Part shown: piece by piece, positions 27,514 through 36,796 of the stretch
Numbering within the stretch: position 1 is the stretch's first letter
How the letters are laid out: every line of letters begins with the position of its first letter
Assembly (NCBI GenBank): GCA_017853885.1
Contig: JAFMIR010000012.1
Span: 1 to 64,000, forward strand
Reading direction: 5' to 3'
DNA length: 64,000 nucleotides
Source of the DNA: Prosthecobacter sp.
GTDB taxonomy: Bacteria > Verrucomicrobiota > Verrucomicrobiia > Verrucomicrobiales > Verrucomicrobiaceae
Program-made: the position numbers and the translations under genes
The notes under the pieces: model-generated
What the model saw: only the letters and a program-made list of their open reading frames with translations
The model's database searches: none
Told to the model about the DNA's origin: nothing

Positions 27514-28857
27514 TCACTTCACGAGAATCTCCCGCTCGGTGGCATCGATCTCCGCTTCCCAGGCTTTGAGACGCTCTTGGAGGTCTTCGACGATTTCAGG
27601 ATGCTGGTAACCGAGGTTCGTGCGCTCGCCGATGTCGGCTTCGAGGTCGAAGAGCAGGTCCATCGTGTTGCCATCGTTGATGTACTTCCATTTGCCGTGG
27701 CGGATGGCCTTCTGCTTGCGATTCGAGCGGTCGATTCGCCAAAAGAAAGTGCGGTCGACGGGCTTGGCATCGCTAGTGAGCAGCGGGACGAGGTCGATGC
27801 CGTCGAGGAGCTTTCCGGGTGGCGTTTTGGCACCTGCGGCAGCAGCGAAGGTGGCGTGCAAATCCATCGTGATGGCCATTTGCGAGGTCGTTTTGCCTTT
27901 CGGTAGTTTCGCCGGCCAGCGCATGAGGCAGGGCACGCGAATGCCGCCTTCCCAGAGGGTGGCCTTATGATGGAAAAGCGGCGTGTTACGACTGTAGCGC
28001 TCGCCACCATTGTCACTGGAGAAAACGACCAGTGTGTTTTCCGCGAGTCCGCTTCTTTCGAGCTCGGCGAGAATCATGCCGACACCTTTGTCGATGCGCT
28101 CGACCATCGCCTTGTAAATCAAGCGGCTGCCATGATGCATGCTTTTTTTCGTGACCCTCGGTGTCTGCGGTGCATCCGGCGGCTGAAACGGTGCATGAAC
28201 AGCGAGGTGGGGCACATAGAGAAAGAAAGGCTGCTTTGCATGGTCTCGGATAAATTTGGCAGCCCGGTTGTTGATCAGGTCAGTGAAATAGCCTTCGAGC
28301 TTCACAGGCTTGAGACCTTCCCGCAGCGCGTAAGTGCCGTCGTAGTAAGCATGCTGATAGTAGTCACAGTGACCTAGCAATTCGCCGAAGTACTCGTCAA
28401 AGCCCCGATTGACTGGGTTAAACTCGTCTTTGAAGCCTAGATGCCATTTGCCAAATACACCGGTCGCATAGCCCACGGTTTTAAGCTTCTGCGCGAGCGT
28501 AATCTCGGTCAAAGGTAGTCCCAAGCCATGAAAATCCTTCTCCGCCACCCACTCGTCGTTCACGCGACGGAATTGCTCGACCTGATAACCAAAGGCGAAC
28601 TCGATACCGCAGCGCTGCTGCCAGCGTCCGGTCATAAAGCCGGTGCGTGTGGGTGTGCAGACCGGCGCATTCGCATAGAAATCGGTGAACTTCACGCCCT
28701 CCGCCGCAAGTCGATCTATGTTCGGCGTGGCGATATCCGTTCCACCCATACAGCCAAGGTCGCCATAACCAAGGTCATCGGCGAGAACGAAAATGATGTT
28801 TGGAGGAGCCGCTTGGAGCGACGAGCAGAGGGCGACGAGGATGAGCAGAAGGCGCAT
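27514..28857 (-). CDS. Secreted sulfatase (arylsulfatase A/GALNS-like)
   Basis: 447 residues from the ATG at 28857 (MRLLLILVALCSSLQA), which starts a clear signal peptide; the frame is open further upstream without signal character. The signature is C67-T-P-T-R then FMTGR. PNIIFVLADDLGYGDLGC gives the metal-binding Asp pair and the DLGYGDLG motif of arylsulfatase A and N-acetylgalactosamine-6-sulfatase. VVFSSDNGGER is the second metal-site motif. It probably desulfates glycan fragments with its downstream partner, 39 bp away. Both need a formylglycine-generating enzyme encoded elsewhere. Confidence 0.9.
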   Translation of the reverse strand: MRLLLILVALCSSLQAAPPNIIFVLADDLGYGDLGCMGGTDIATPNIDRLAAEGVKFTDFYANAPVCTPTRTGFMTGRWQQRCGIEFAFGYQVEQFRRVNDEWVAEKDFHGLGLPLTEITLAQKLKTVGYATGVFGKWHLGFKDEFNPVNRGFDEYFGELLGHCDYYQHAYYDGTYALREGLKPVKLEGYFTDLINNRAAKFIRDHAKQPFFLYVPHLAVHAPFQPPDAPQTPRVTKKSMHHGSRLIYKAMVERIDKGVGMILAELERSGLAENTLVVFSSDNGGERYSRNTPLFHHKATLWEGGIRVPCLMRWPAKLPKGKTTSQMAITMDLHATFAAAAGAKTPPGKLLDGIDLVPLLTSDAKPVDRTFFWRIDRSNRKQKAIRHGKWKYINDGNTMDLLFDLEADIGERTNLGYQHPEIVEDLQERLKAWEAEIDATEREILVK

Positions 28858-28956
28858 GGCGTAGTGACGAAGGCAGCGAGCATCTTGTTTCGGTATTCTC
28901 GCGCAGGTGCAGATACCGTTTGTCACTCCGCAGCCGCGCGTTAGAACACCTACGCC
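28858..28956. promoter_or_regulatory. Divergent region between sulfatase operon and hpt
   Basis: 99 bp between the outward-facing sulfatase and hpt genes, expected to hold both promoters. No clear hexamers or operators seen. Confidence 0.3.
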
Positions 28957-29505
28957 ATGGCAAAAGCTGTCACAGGACTGTTTGCTGATCTCGAACGAAT
29001 CCTGCTCTCTGCGGAGCAGATCCAGACACGTGTGGTCCGAATGGCCGCAGAGCTAAATCGCGTTTTTGCCGGGCGCACGGTAAGCGTGGTGGCATTGATG
29101 GATGGCGCATTATTTTTTGTAGCGGACCTTTTGAGGCAGCTCGAAATACCTGTGAAACTCCATACGCTGAGCGCCAACAGCTACCACGGTGGTTTCGCGA
29201 GCAGCGGTGACGTGCGGATGGACTGGCCTGCGGACCTCAACTTCGAAGGCAAGGATGTGCTACTGCTCGATGACATCCTCGACACCGGCCTCACCCTCAG
29301 CGTTTTGCGGGACAAGATCAACGCGCAGCGGCCGGCCAGCTTGCGCACAGTCGTACTACTGGCGAAGAAGCGTGAACGTGTGCGGAATGTGACTGTCGAG
29401 GACATTGGCTTCGAGATCGAAAACGAGTTCGTCGTTGGCTATGGCATGGACTATCAAGGCCACTTTCGAAACCTGCCTTGCATCGGCATTCTGAACCCCT
29501 CCTAA
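28957..29505 (+). CDS. hpt: Hypoxanthine phosphoribosyltransferase
   Basis: 182 residues, cytoplasmic. The PRPP-binding loop is VLLLDDILDTGLTL (residues 101-114), and the purine-recognition region reads LLAKKRERVRN with VGYGMDYQGHFRNLP near the C-terminus. Length and motifs match bacterial HPRT. It converts hypoxanthine or guanine and PRPP to the nucleotide. moaD follows after 3 bp, an operon without obvious functional link. Confidence 0.92.
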   Translation: MAKAVTGLFADLERILLSAEQIQTRVVRMAAELNRVFAGRTVSVVALMDGALFFVADLLRQLEIPVKLHTLSANSYHGGFASSGDVRMDWPADLNFEGKDVLLLDDILDTGLTLSVLRDKINAQRPASLRTVVLLAKKRERVRNVTVEDIGFEIENEFVVGYGMDYQGHFRNLPCIGILNPS

Positions 29506-29508
29506 GCC

Positions 29509-29754
29509 ATGACCGTGCGCGTGCTATTTTTCTCAGTGCTCAAGGACATCACTGGCGCAGACGAGGTGCCGGTGACTTGCGGCGAAGGGTCGACGATGGG
29601 TGCTTTGCTCGAAACGCTCTTCGAACGCTGGCCTGGCCTCCGTGCCTGGGATGGTAGCCTGCTGCTGGCGTTGGATCAAAGCTATGTGAAGCGTGATGCG
29701 AAACTGCACGAGGGGGCCGAGGTGGCGGTGATGCCACCTGTTCAAGGCGGCTGA
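29509..29754 (+). CDS. moaD: Molybdopterin synthase small subunit (MoaD-like)
   Basis: 81 residues with a beta-grasp pattern and a C-terminal VMPPVQGG whose Gly-Gly tail is the sulfur-carrying end. Sequence features (VRVLFFSVLKDITGADEV, KRDAKLHEGAEVAVMPP) match MoaD rather than ThiS. As a thiocarboxylate it would donate sulfur to precursor Z in molybdenum cofactor synthesis with MoaE. No moaE, moaA or moaC lies in the window. Confidence 0.85.
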   Translation: MTVRVLFFSVLKDITGADEVPVTCGEGSTMGALLETLFERWPGLRAWDGSLLLALDQSYVKRDAKLHEGAEVAVMPPVQGG

Positions 29755-29762
29755 AGCCTTAT

Positions 29763-30134
29763 TCAAGCCTTCCCCACCCAAAGCATACGCACACCGAAGA
29801 CGATCAGCAGCACGCCAAAGATCTTCGTTAGCCGCTCATCGCTCATGGATTTGAGCCAACTGGACCCAAAGTAAGCCAATAGCGATGACGCAACCGCAGT
29901 GATCCCCGCCACCTGCCAGTTGACCAGCCCAGCACGGATGTTTTGAGTCGTGGCCATGAGCGCGGTGGGGATGATGATGGCCAGAGAGGTGGCAACCGCA
30001 GTCTTCTGCGACAGTCCCATCAGCAGCACAAAGCCCGGCACCATGACCACACCCCCACCCACACCGCAAAGCGCAGCAATGATGCCGCTAACAATGCCGA
30101 TGCCTAGACACTTGAGGATGAAGGTAGTGGTCAT
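29763..30134 (-). CDS. Half-size TauE/SafE-family membrane protein
   Basis: 123 residues from the ATG at 30134 (MTTTFILKCLG). Four hydrophobic segments and the motif GIIAALCGVGGGVVMVPGF, the signature of the TauE/SafE anion exporter family. Full-length members have two such halves and about 250 residues; this gene has only one. It may act as a homodimer or heterodimer, or be a genuine short member. The start upstream at 30182 adds residues that look non-coding. Substrate (sulfite, sulfoacetate or similar) unknown. Convergent with moaD (8 bp gap), divergent to the NIPSNAP gene. Confidence 0.8.
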   Translation of the reverse strand: MTTTFILKCLGIGIVSGIIAALCGVGGGVVMVPGFVLLMGLSQKTAVATSLAIIIPTALMATTQNIRAGLVNWQVAGITAVASSLLAYFGSSWLKSMSDERLTKIFGVLLIVFGVRMLWVGKA

Positions 30135-30205
30135 GCGCGGAAAGAGCAGCGCGGCTGGCAGAAGTCGAGGATAGAAGCGCATGCCATTGCAGGTTCTTTA
30201 GACCC

Positions 30206-30976
30206 ATGAAGCTCCTCACCACCCTCGCCGCCGCGTTTGTCCTTTCCGCCTTCTCACGGGCTGCTGCCGATCCCATCTATGAACTGCGGATTTATACCTG
30301 CCATGATGGGAAGCTCGATGCGCTGCAGAAGCGCTTCCGTGATCACACTTGCAAGCTTTTCGAAAAACACGGCATGAAGAACATCGGCTACTGGGTGCCG
30401 GTGGATGAGGACAACGGCTCGAAGACGACGCTGATCTATGTTTTGGAGCATGCGAGCCGCGAGGCAGCAAAAGAGAGTTTCAAAGCCTTCGGCACCGATC
30501 CTGAGTGGCAGGCGGCCCGAAAAGCCAGTGAGGAGGGCGGTAAGATCCTTGCGAAGGCACCAGAGTCCATTTTCATGATACCGACGAATTACTCGCCCGC
30601 TTTGAAGATCGAAAAGAGTGGCAAGCCACGCGTCTTTGAGATGCGCACCTACACCACGCCTCCCAACAAGCTCGATGCCCTGCACGCCCGCTTCCGTGAT
30701 CACACGATGAAGCTTTTCAGCAAACACGGCATGAGCCACCTCGCCTACTGGACGCCGATCGATGCCGATAAAGGCGCAGGGACGAAGCTCATCTACATTC
30801 TCGCCCATGACAGCAAGCAGGCGGGCCTTGCCTCCTTCGGGGCCTTCCGTGCCGACCCGGAATGGATCCAGGCAAAAGCAGCATCCGAGAAGGATGGCTC
30901 ACTCACGATCGAACCCCATTCGGAAGGCGTAAAGAGTGTGTACATGAAGGCGGCAGACTTTTCTCCAATCCAGTGA
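30206..30976 (+). CDS. Secreted protein with two NIPSNAP domains
   Basis: 256 residues with a Sec signal peptide (about 1-21, ending SRAAA). Two repeats of about 105 residues each follow: YELRIYTCHDGKLDALQKRF with LFEKHGMKNIGYWVP, and FEMRTYTTPPNKLDALHARF with LFSKHGMSHLAYWTP. These are ferredoxin-fold dimeric alpha+beta barrel (NIPSNAP) modules. Secreted tandem NIPSNAP proteins are frequent in Verrucomicrobia and Planctomycetes, but their role is unknown. It is divergent to the TauE-like gene (71 bp). Confidence 0.88.
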   Translation: MKLLTTLAAAFVLSAFSRAAADPIYELRIYTCHDGKLDALQKRFRDHTCKLFEKHGMKNIGYWVPVDEDNGSKTTLIYVLEHASREAAKESFKAFGTDPEWQAARKASEEGGKILAKAPESIFMIPTNYSPALKIEKSGKPRVFEMRTYTTPPNKLDALHARFRDHTMKLFSKHGMSHLAYWTPIDADKGAGTKLIYILAHDSKQAGLASFGAFRADPEWIQAKAASEKDGSLTIEPHSEGVKSVYMKAADFSPIQ

Positions 30977-31166
30977 AGCTCAGATCATTTCTTCGATCAT
31001 CAATCAAATCACGACCTGAATTTTCGAGACACCTGTGATGATGACATTGGGGGCGTGGGCACGACCGTCAAAAAAGCGGATTCAAAGCATCTGAACAGCA
31101 CACTTTCACCGATGGGCCGCATTTTATTTCTGGCACAGGCGCGCTTCTCCACGCACCATTCTGCCG
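30977..31166. promoter_or_regulatory. Upstream region of the DUF4175-like operon
   Basis: 190 bp between the NIPSNAP gene and the first gene of the DUF4175-like operon, both plus strand. It must hold the operon promoter or a readthrough region. It contains AT-rich patches (for example around 31010-31030 and 31118-31132) but no clear hexamer pair, terminator hairpin or ribosome-binding site. Confidence 0.3.
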
Positions 31167-34100
31167 ATGAAAACGACCCTTCCTCCAATCTTGGAGTCCA
31201 AGCTCGCAGACTTTCGCCGGCGCGTTTGGGTAGTGAAGGTGCTGGAGGGTCTGCTTGCTGGAGTAGCAGGGGTCTATGTGTCATGGCTGATGTTGTTTGT
31301 TCTGGATCGTTTCATCGACACGCCCGTTTGGGCGCGCTGGATGCTCATGCTGGGTGGTTCGGCGGTGTTGGGTCTTGGGCTGCCGCTCAAATGGCATCGG
31401 TGGGTGTGGCGTCAGCGCCGTCTTGAAGACGCGGCTCGCCTGCTCAAGCGCACCTTCCCACGCCTTAGCGATCAACTGCTCGGCATCGTGGAGCTTTCAC
31501 GGCAAGAAGACACAAGCCGCAGCGAGCGGCTGGTACAGGCTGCTGCACAGCAGGCGGCTGACGCGGTGCGAGACAAAGAGCTCAACTCTGCCATGCCAAC
31601 CCGTGTTCTCACGCGCTGGACCTGGGCGGCGAGTTTGCTGATGCTCCTTTTCGCTCTTGCGTGGTTTGGTATTCCCCTTGCTACGAAAAACACAATGGCC
31701 CGATGGCTGATGCCGTGGAAGAACATTGAGCGCTTCACCTTTGCGCGCATCGTGCCGCTGCCTGAAAAGCTCGTCGTGCCGCTCGCAGAGCCGGTGAAGC
31801 TCACGGTAAAGCTCGACAAAGAAACGCGCTGGTCGCCGCAAGGCGCGAAGGCGAGCCTCGAAGGCCAGCCGCTCATTCAAAGCACGCTCAAAGACGGCGC
31901 GTATGTGCTCGCCCTGCCGCCGCAGAAGGACGACGCCACCTTGAAGCTCTCGCTTGGCGACGTGCGCGAGCAAATCGCCGTACTGCCGCGGGCGAGACCG
32001 GAACTCACGACGCTCGCCGTGCGCACGAAGCTGCCAGCGTATCTGAAATACCAAACGCAGCCCGTCATCGAGGTGCGCGGCGGTTCGTTGAGCGTGTTGA
32101 AAGGTGCGCAGGCCTCCATCGAAGCCACCGCGAGCCGCGAACTCGCCAGCGCCTCGCTCGATGGCCAATCGCAGACGGTTTCCGGCGACAAAATGACGAC
32201 GAGCTTCAGCGAGCTCGCCGCGGACGCGGAGAAAACGATGACGTGGAAGGATCGCGATGGCCTAGAACCCCGCGAGCCGCTCGTGCTGCGACTGCACGCG
32301 GTTGAGGACGAGGCGCCGAGGCTTGCTGCGCGTCGCGAATCGCTTGAGCAGGTCGTTCTCGATACCGAAGTCGTGACCTTCGAAGTCGATGCGCAGGATG
32401 ATTTTGGCATTCAACGCGTCGGTCTCGAATGGCGCAGCGTAAACGACGAATCCACCAAGGGCGACAAGATCGCCGCGGCCGGTGAACCGGAGAAGAAGAC
32501 TCTCAACGCGAAAGCCACCTTCTCCGCCGTGCGCGATGGCGTGACGCCGCAAACGCTCGAAATCCGTGCCTGGGCCGAAGATTACCTGCCGGGGCGCAAA
32601 CGCGCCTACTCCGCCGCTTTCCAGCTTCAGATTCTCAACAAGACGGATCACGCGCTCTGGCTCACCGAGCAGTTCGGCAAATGGCTCGAATCCGCCCGCG
32701 AAACCTACGAACGCGAGCAGCAGCTACACGCCACGAATCGCGAACTGCGCCAGATGAAGCCCGAGGAGCTTGATCGGCCTGAAAATCGCCGAAAAGTCGC
32801 TCAACAAGCCAGCGCGGAAACCGCGAATGCCGCGCGACTCGGCGCTCTCAATCAAAGCGGTCGCAGCCTCGTCCAACAGGCCACGCAGAATGATGAGTTT
32901 GATGCCCAACGCCTCGAAAGTTGGGCCACGATGCTCCAATCGCTCCAAGATATCGCATTGAAAAAAATGCCGAGTGTCGCGGATCTGCTCAAACAGAGCG
33001 CCGGAGCGAAAACTCAGACCAGTCAATCTGGTCAACAAAGTCAAAAAAACTCCGCTCAACAGCTCGCAAACGGCGAACAATCACCGAAAAGCGGCTCACA
33101 AAGCAAACCGAGCGATGAAGAGCAAAAGAAGGCCAACATGCCGAGCATCGCGGATCGCGAAGGTTCGATGAGCAAGCCGGTGGAGGCTAAAAACGATCCC
33201 AATGCCAAACCGGCTCCGCCGAAGCCCAGCACGCTGAAATTGCCGACGACGCAGATGGCCGCCGCGCCGCCGAAAGAAGGCAAAAAGGCCGAGGAACAGC
33301 CACAAACGCCCGCGCAGCAAAAAATGGACGAGGCCATCGAGGAGCAGGAATTGCTGCTCGCCGAGTTCGCGAAGGTCTCCGACGAGCTGGCGGCTGTTTT
33401 GGCCAGTTTGGAGGCCAGCACCTTCGTAAAGCGGCTCAAAAAGGCCTCACGCGATCAAATGATGGCGGCGAAGGATTTAAACACGAAGACACTCAGCGCC
33501 TTCGGGCTGGAAAAACAGCCGGTCAAAGAGGCGGCAAGCATTGCTGAACACGAAAAGGGGCAGAGCGAGGTGGTGCGAATCATTCAGAGCGACCTTGAGG
33601 CCTACTACGCACGCAAGCCGGAGTTGCACTTCAAGAAGGTCATCAGCCAAATGAAGGAAATGCAGGTTGTGAAAGCGCTCCAAACCCTTGGAGACAAAGC
33701 CGCACTGAATCTCAGCGGCAGCAGCATGATTGGGGCGGAGTTCTGGGCTGACACACTTGACCGCTGGGCGGAGGAAATGGTAGCAGCCAGCGAATGCAAG
33801 GCCTGCAGCTCCTGCAGCTCCGACAGCTTGCCGCCAGAAATCGTTCTGAAAGTGATGAAGGCGCTGCGAGATGAGATGAAGCTGCGAGATGAAACCCGCG
33901 AGCTCGAGAATGCGAAGCCAGCACTGAATACCGAGGTTTACTCGACAAAATCGAACGGCCTCGCCTCAAAACAATTTGGCATCCGCCAAAATGTGCTTGG
34001 TGCTTTGGATGCCATTATGCAGCTTCCTGATGGCAATCAGAAATTTGGCAAGGAACTCAAACTGCTCGATGCTGTCATGCAGGTAATGGACGAAGCCGGC

Positions 34101-34412
34101 ACGATCCTCGATAAGCCGAACACAGGGACTCCAGCGATCGCAGCGGAGACGGAAGCCATTGAGTTGCTGCTGCAAGCCAAGCGCCCAAATCCCAAAGGAG
34201 GGGGCGGTGGTGGCGGAGGCCCGGGCGGAGGAGGCAGCGCTGCCTCCAGCAGCCTCGCCGCACTCGCGGATCTCGGGGAGGGCAATGACACCGCCAGCCA
34301 AGTCGAAACACGGCCTGTTGGCCAAGCCACTGGCAAAGCTGGCCGCGAACTGCCGGAAGAATTCAAGACCGGGTTGGATAATTACTTCAGCAAGCTGGAG
34401 GAAGCCAAATGA
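31167..34412 (+). CDS. Large DUF4175-like membrane protein
   Basis: 1081 residues. Three hydrophobic segments at about 24-46, 55-73 and 151-171 anchor it in the inner membrane. A beta-rich periplasmic region (about 190-470) is followed by long coiled-coil/helical segments and low-complexity linkers rich in Gln, Ser, Lys and Pro (about 600-720). A Cys triplet, C877-x2-C880-x2-C883 (CKACSSCSS), precedes LPPEIVLKVM. The tail has a poly-Gly run (GGGGGGGGPGGGG) and ends FKTGLDNYFSKLEE. It matches large DUF4175-like proteins of Verrucomicrobia and Planctomycetes that usually lie near MoxR/DUF58/VWA genes; none is in the window. Function unknown. Its stop overlaps the next start as ATGA. Confidence 0.75.
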   Translation: MKTTLPPILESKLADFRRRVWVVKVLEGLLAGVAGVYVSWLMLFVLDRFIDTPVWARWMLMLGGSAVLGLGLPLKWHRWVWRQRRLEDAARLLKRTFPRLSDQLLGIVELSRQEDTSRSERLVQAAAQQAADAVRDKELNSAMPTRVLTRWTWAASLLMLLFALAWFGIPLATKNTMARWLMPWKNIERFTFARIVPLPEKLVVPLAEPVKLTVKLDKETRWSPQGAKASLEGQPLIQSTLKDGAYVLALPPQKDDATLKLSLGDVREQIAVLPRARPELTTLAVRTKLPAYLKYQTQPVIEVRGGSLSVLKGAQASIEATASRELASASLDGQSQTVSGDKMTTSFSELAADAEKTMTWKDRDGLEPREPLVLRLHAVEDEAPRLAARRESLEQVVLDTEVVTFEVDAQDDFGIQRVGLEWRSVNDESTKGDKIAAAGEPEKKTLNAKATFSAVRDGVTPQTLEIRAWAEDYLPGRKRAYSAAFQLQILNKTDHALWLTEQFGKWLESARETYEREQQLHATNRELRQMKPEELDRPENRRKVAQQASAETANAARLGALNQSGRSLVQQATQNDEFDAQRLESWATMLQSLQDIALKKMPSVADLLKQSAGAKTQTSQSGQQSQKNSAQQLANGEQSPKSGSQSKPSDEEQKKANMPSIADREGSMSKPVEAKNDPNAKPAPPKPSTLKLPTTQMAAAPPKEGKKAEEQPQTPAQQKMDEAIEEQELLLAEFAKVSDELAAVLASLEASTFVKRLKKASRDQMMAAKDLNTKTLSAFGLEKQPVKEAASIAEHEKGQSEVVRIIQSDLEAYYARKPELHFKKVISQMKEMQVVKALQTLGDKAALNLSGSSMIGAEFWADTLDRWAEEMVAASECKACSSCSSDSLPPEIVLKVMKALRDEMKLRDETRELENAKPALNTEVYSTKSNGLASKQFGIRQNVLGALDAIMQLPDGNQKFGKELKLLDAVMQVMDEAGTILDKPNTGTPAIAAETEAIELLLQAKRPNPKGGGGGGGGPGGGGSAASSSLAALADLGEGNDTASQVETRPVGQATGKAGRELPEEFKTGLDNYFSKLEEAK

Positions 34413-36796
34413 GAAAGATCGAACGGCAAATGACAAATCCATGCTGGCACGCGTTGGCAGGTGCTTGGGCCATTTTGCATGCTGCGTTCACTCTTCAAGC
34501 CGCACCGTTCACAACACGAGCGGATTCCAAGAAGTCCCTCGGGCCCGATTCGGAGAAAGCACTCGAAAAACTGGCGGATGATGGGCAGGCTGGAAAAAAA
34601 GAGCAGCTGACGCGGCAGTTGGAATGGGCACTCAAATTGGCAGAGAAGGAGGTGGAGATGACTGCAGAGGAAAAGGTGTCGATTCTGAAAGATGCGGAGC
34701 CTTTGATCGCGGCGTCGATCAAGGCATGGCGACCTCGCTACATCGAGTCGCTGCGGTTTTACCTCGTGAATCACCAAGATGACGCATCCGCGGCGCGGCG
34801 AATCGCCCAGTGGAAGATGGATCAGACAGAAAAACGTCTCTCCATCGAGGGCTGGACCTTGCCAGACCTTTCAATGGAGTGGCAGGAGATCGTGAAGAGG
34901 CGTCTTGGCCCTGAACGCGCAGCCGTAGCCATCGCCAAACGAGCCAAGCAAAGGGCAGAGGTCAGAAAGCAGATGGAGTCCTTTCTCGAACGCTGGGCCA
35001 GCACCGGCCGAGTGTCCATGGATGAGGAGCTGCGCCTGCTCATCGAGAGCCTCCGGAAGGAGCTGAAGCTCGCGCAGTCCAAGGTGGATGAGCTGTTCAC
35101 AGCGGCAAAGAAGCTGGTAGATGAGCATGTGGCCACCGAACTGTCTGCGGGCATGGAGTTGCTCTCGTCATTACCAGAGGAGCAACGGCTCGCGGCGATG
35201 GGCCAGAGCAATAGCTTCGCCGCGCGCTTTGTCCGACCCAAGGGCACCGACCTCGAAAAGAGATGGGTGGAGACCATCTCGAGCCTGATCGGCACGGACT
35301 TGGTGAAGCAGTGGCAGCAGCTGATGGCTGAAAACAAAATCAGAGAGGAAGCGGAACTAGTCGATTCACTCAAACCCAGCGAGCAGCAGGCGCAAATGCA
35401 GATGGAGGAACTCATCGGACGAGAGCTGGACAGCTATGTGAATGGCCTGAATCTCGATCCGAAGCGCAAAAGAGAACTCGAAGACCTTGCGAAGCAGGCG
35501 GTAACAGCAAGTCTGGACACGTCGAAAAAGAAGTGGATCAAGATCATCCAAGGCTGGTCTGCAGCAGACCGGAAGTCGCGCCGAAACTACTTTTTTGGCG
35601 TCATGGAAGAAGACCAACCGCCCAAGCAGAAAGTATGGGAGGAGGGTTTGAAGAAGCTTTTCAGCGAGGGCGAGCTCCATGAAATGCAAGCAGGTGCTTC
35701 CGAGCGGAAGACGCGCATGAGCAGCGCCCTCGCCGCGGCCACTTTGGCTGAGATGGACAAGACGCTCGCTCTTAGCACGAGGCAGCGCTCAGAACTCGAA
35801 CCGCTGCTGCGCCCGCTGATGGAGCCGCTGCTGCGTGACGAGATGCAGGAGTATTGGAGCTATCCAACCTACCAGCTTTTCAACACGGCTGCCAAGGTGG
35901 ACGAGAATAAGCTCGCCGCGCTGCTCGACAGCGCACAGTTGAAACAGTGGAAGGCACTGGTCAGTGCATCGCCAAACCAAAATCGCAGCGATGCTGCCGC
36001 TCACCATCCGAGTGAAGTCGATCCGGAGGAGGAGAAACCAGACATGGAGGTGGAGATCTCACGCCATCTTTATCACATCGGTGTGAACGAACGCAAACGC
36101 CTGCTTGATATCATGATGGCGCAGGTGGGTGATGCCAAACGCGTGCTGAACCTTCCGGAAGAGAAGTTGAAGCGCCTCACCACTGCTGCGAAGGGTTCCG
36201 TGGAGGTCTCCATGCAGGAATGGCGCACTCAGGTAGAGAGCTGGGTGCGCAACTCGGTTGAGCGTGCCACCCCAGCCACGGTGAAGGCCACGCTCACGAA
36301 CCTCGCCCGCACCAGCTACACCGTACATGGCAAAGGACCTCAAACGCAGGACCTCTGGCAAGGGACCATCACAACTCTGCTTTCCGCAAGCGAGCAGAAA
36401 GCTTGGAAGAAGGTCGTGGACGCCCGCCATTCCTACCGCACGGCCGCTATAGCCACACTGAGTGTGAACGAGTTGGACCGTCGTCGCCGACTCACGCCTG
36501 AACAGGTCAAAAAGATGCATCAACTGATCTCCGACGTGCTTGACGAATACCTGCCGGATATTGAGCGCTACATGAACCACACTTGGCATTTGCAATATTA
36601 CTACGCGCTGCTGCCGCTCGCCGGTGTGAAGGAGGCCGATCTGAAGGCCACGCTCACCGAACGCCAATGGAAGCTCGTTCAGGAGCGCGATCTGCCCGAT
36701 GCGCTGCAATACTGGGAAGGCATCAAGAGCTATCACAAGCAACGCCAAGAACAGGGTGGGAACACAACCGGAGGCGCGGGAATTTTTGACAAATGA
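34409..36796 (+). CDS. Exported helical repeat protein of unknown function
   Basis: 795 residues with an N-terminal hydrophobic region (about 14-31) ending TLQA, a probable signal peptide. The rest is almost wholly alpha-helical and charged. It contains degenerate repeats with a recurrent pattern of a Leu-rich helix such as LNLDPKRKRELEDLAKQAV, LALSTRQRSELEPLL or RLTPEQVKKMHQLI, followed some tens of residues later by a Leu-x2-x-Gln/Lys-Trp-Lys/Gln motif (LVKQWQQL, LKQWKALV, QKAWKKVV, RQWKLVQ). Function unknown. Both ends overlap neighbours as ATGA (34409-34412 and 36793-36796), so it is translated with them and probably acts with them. Confidence 0.7.
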   Translation: MRKIERQMTNPCWHALAGAWAILHAAFTLQAAPFTTRADSKKSLGPDSEKALEKLADDGQAGKKEQLTRQLEWALKLAEKEVEMTAEEKVSILKDAEPLIAASIKAWRPRYIESLRFYLVNHQDDASAARRIAQWKMDQTEKRLSIEGWTLPDLSMEWQEIVKRRLGPERAAVAIAKRAKQRAEVRKQMESFLERWASTGRVSMDEELRLLIESLRKELKLAQSKVDELFTAAKKLVDEHVATELSAGMELLSSLPEEQRLAAMGQSNSFAARFVRPKGTDLEKRWVETISSLIGTDLVKQWQQLMAENKIREEAELVDSLKPSEQQAQMQMEELIGRELDSYVNGLNLDPKRKRELEDLAKQAVTASLDTSKKKWIKIIQGWSAADRKSRRNYFFGVMEEDQPPKQKVWEEGLKKLFSEGELHEMQAGASERKTRMSSALAAATLAEMDKTLALSTRQRSELEPLLRPLMEPLLRDEMQEYWSYPTYQLFNTAAKVDENKLAALLDSAQLKQWKALVSASPNQNRSDAAAHHPSEVDPEEEKPDMEVEISRHLYHIGVNERKRLLDIMMAQVGDAKRVLNLPEEKLKRLTTAAKGSVEVSMQEWRTQVESWVRNSVERATPATVKATLTNLARTSYTVHGKGPQTQDLWQGTITTLLSASEQKAWKKVVDARHSYRTAAIATLSVNELDRRRRLTPEQVKKMHQLISDVLDEYLPDIERYMNHTWHLQYYYALLPLAGVKEADLKATLTERQWKLVQERDLPDALQYWEGIKSYHKQRQEQGGNTTGGAGIFDK

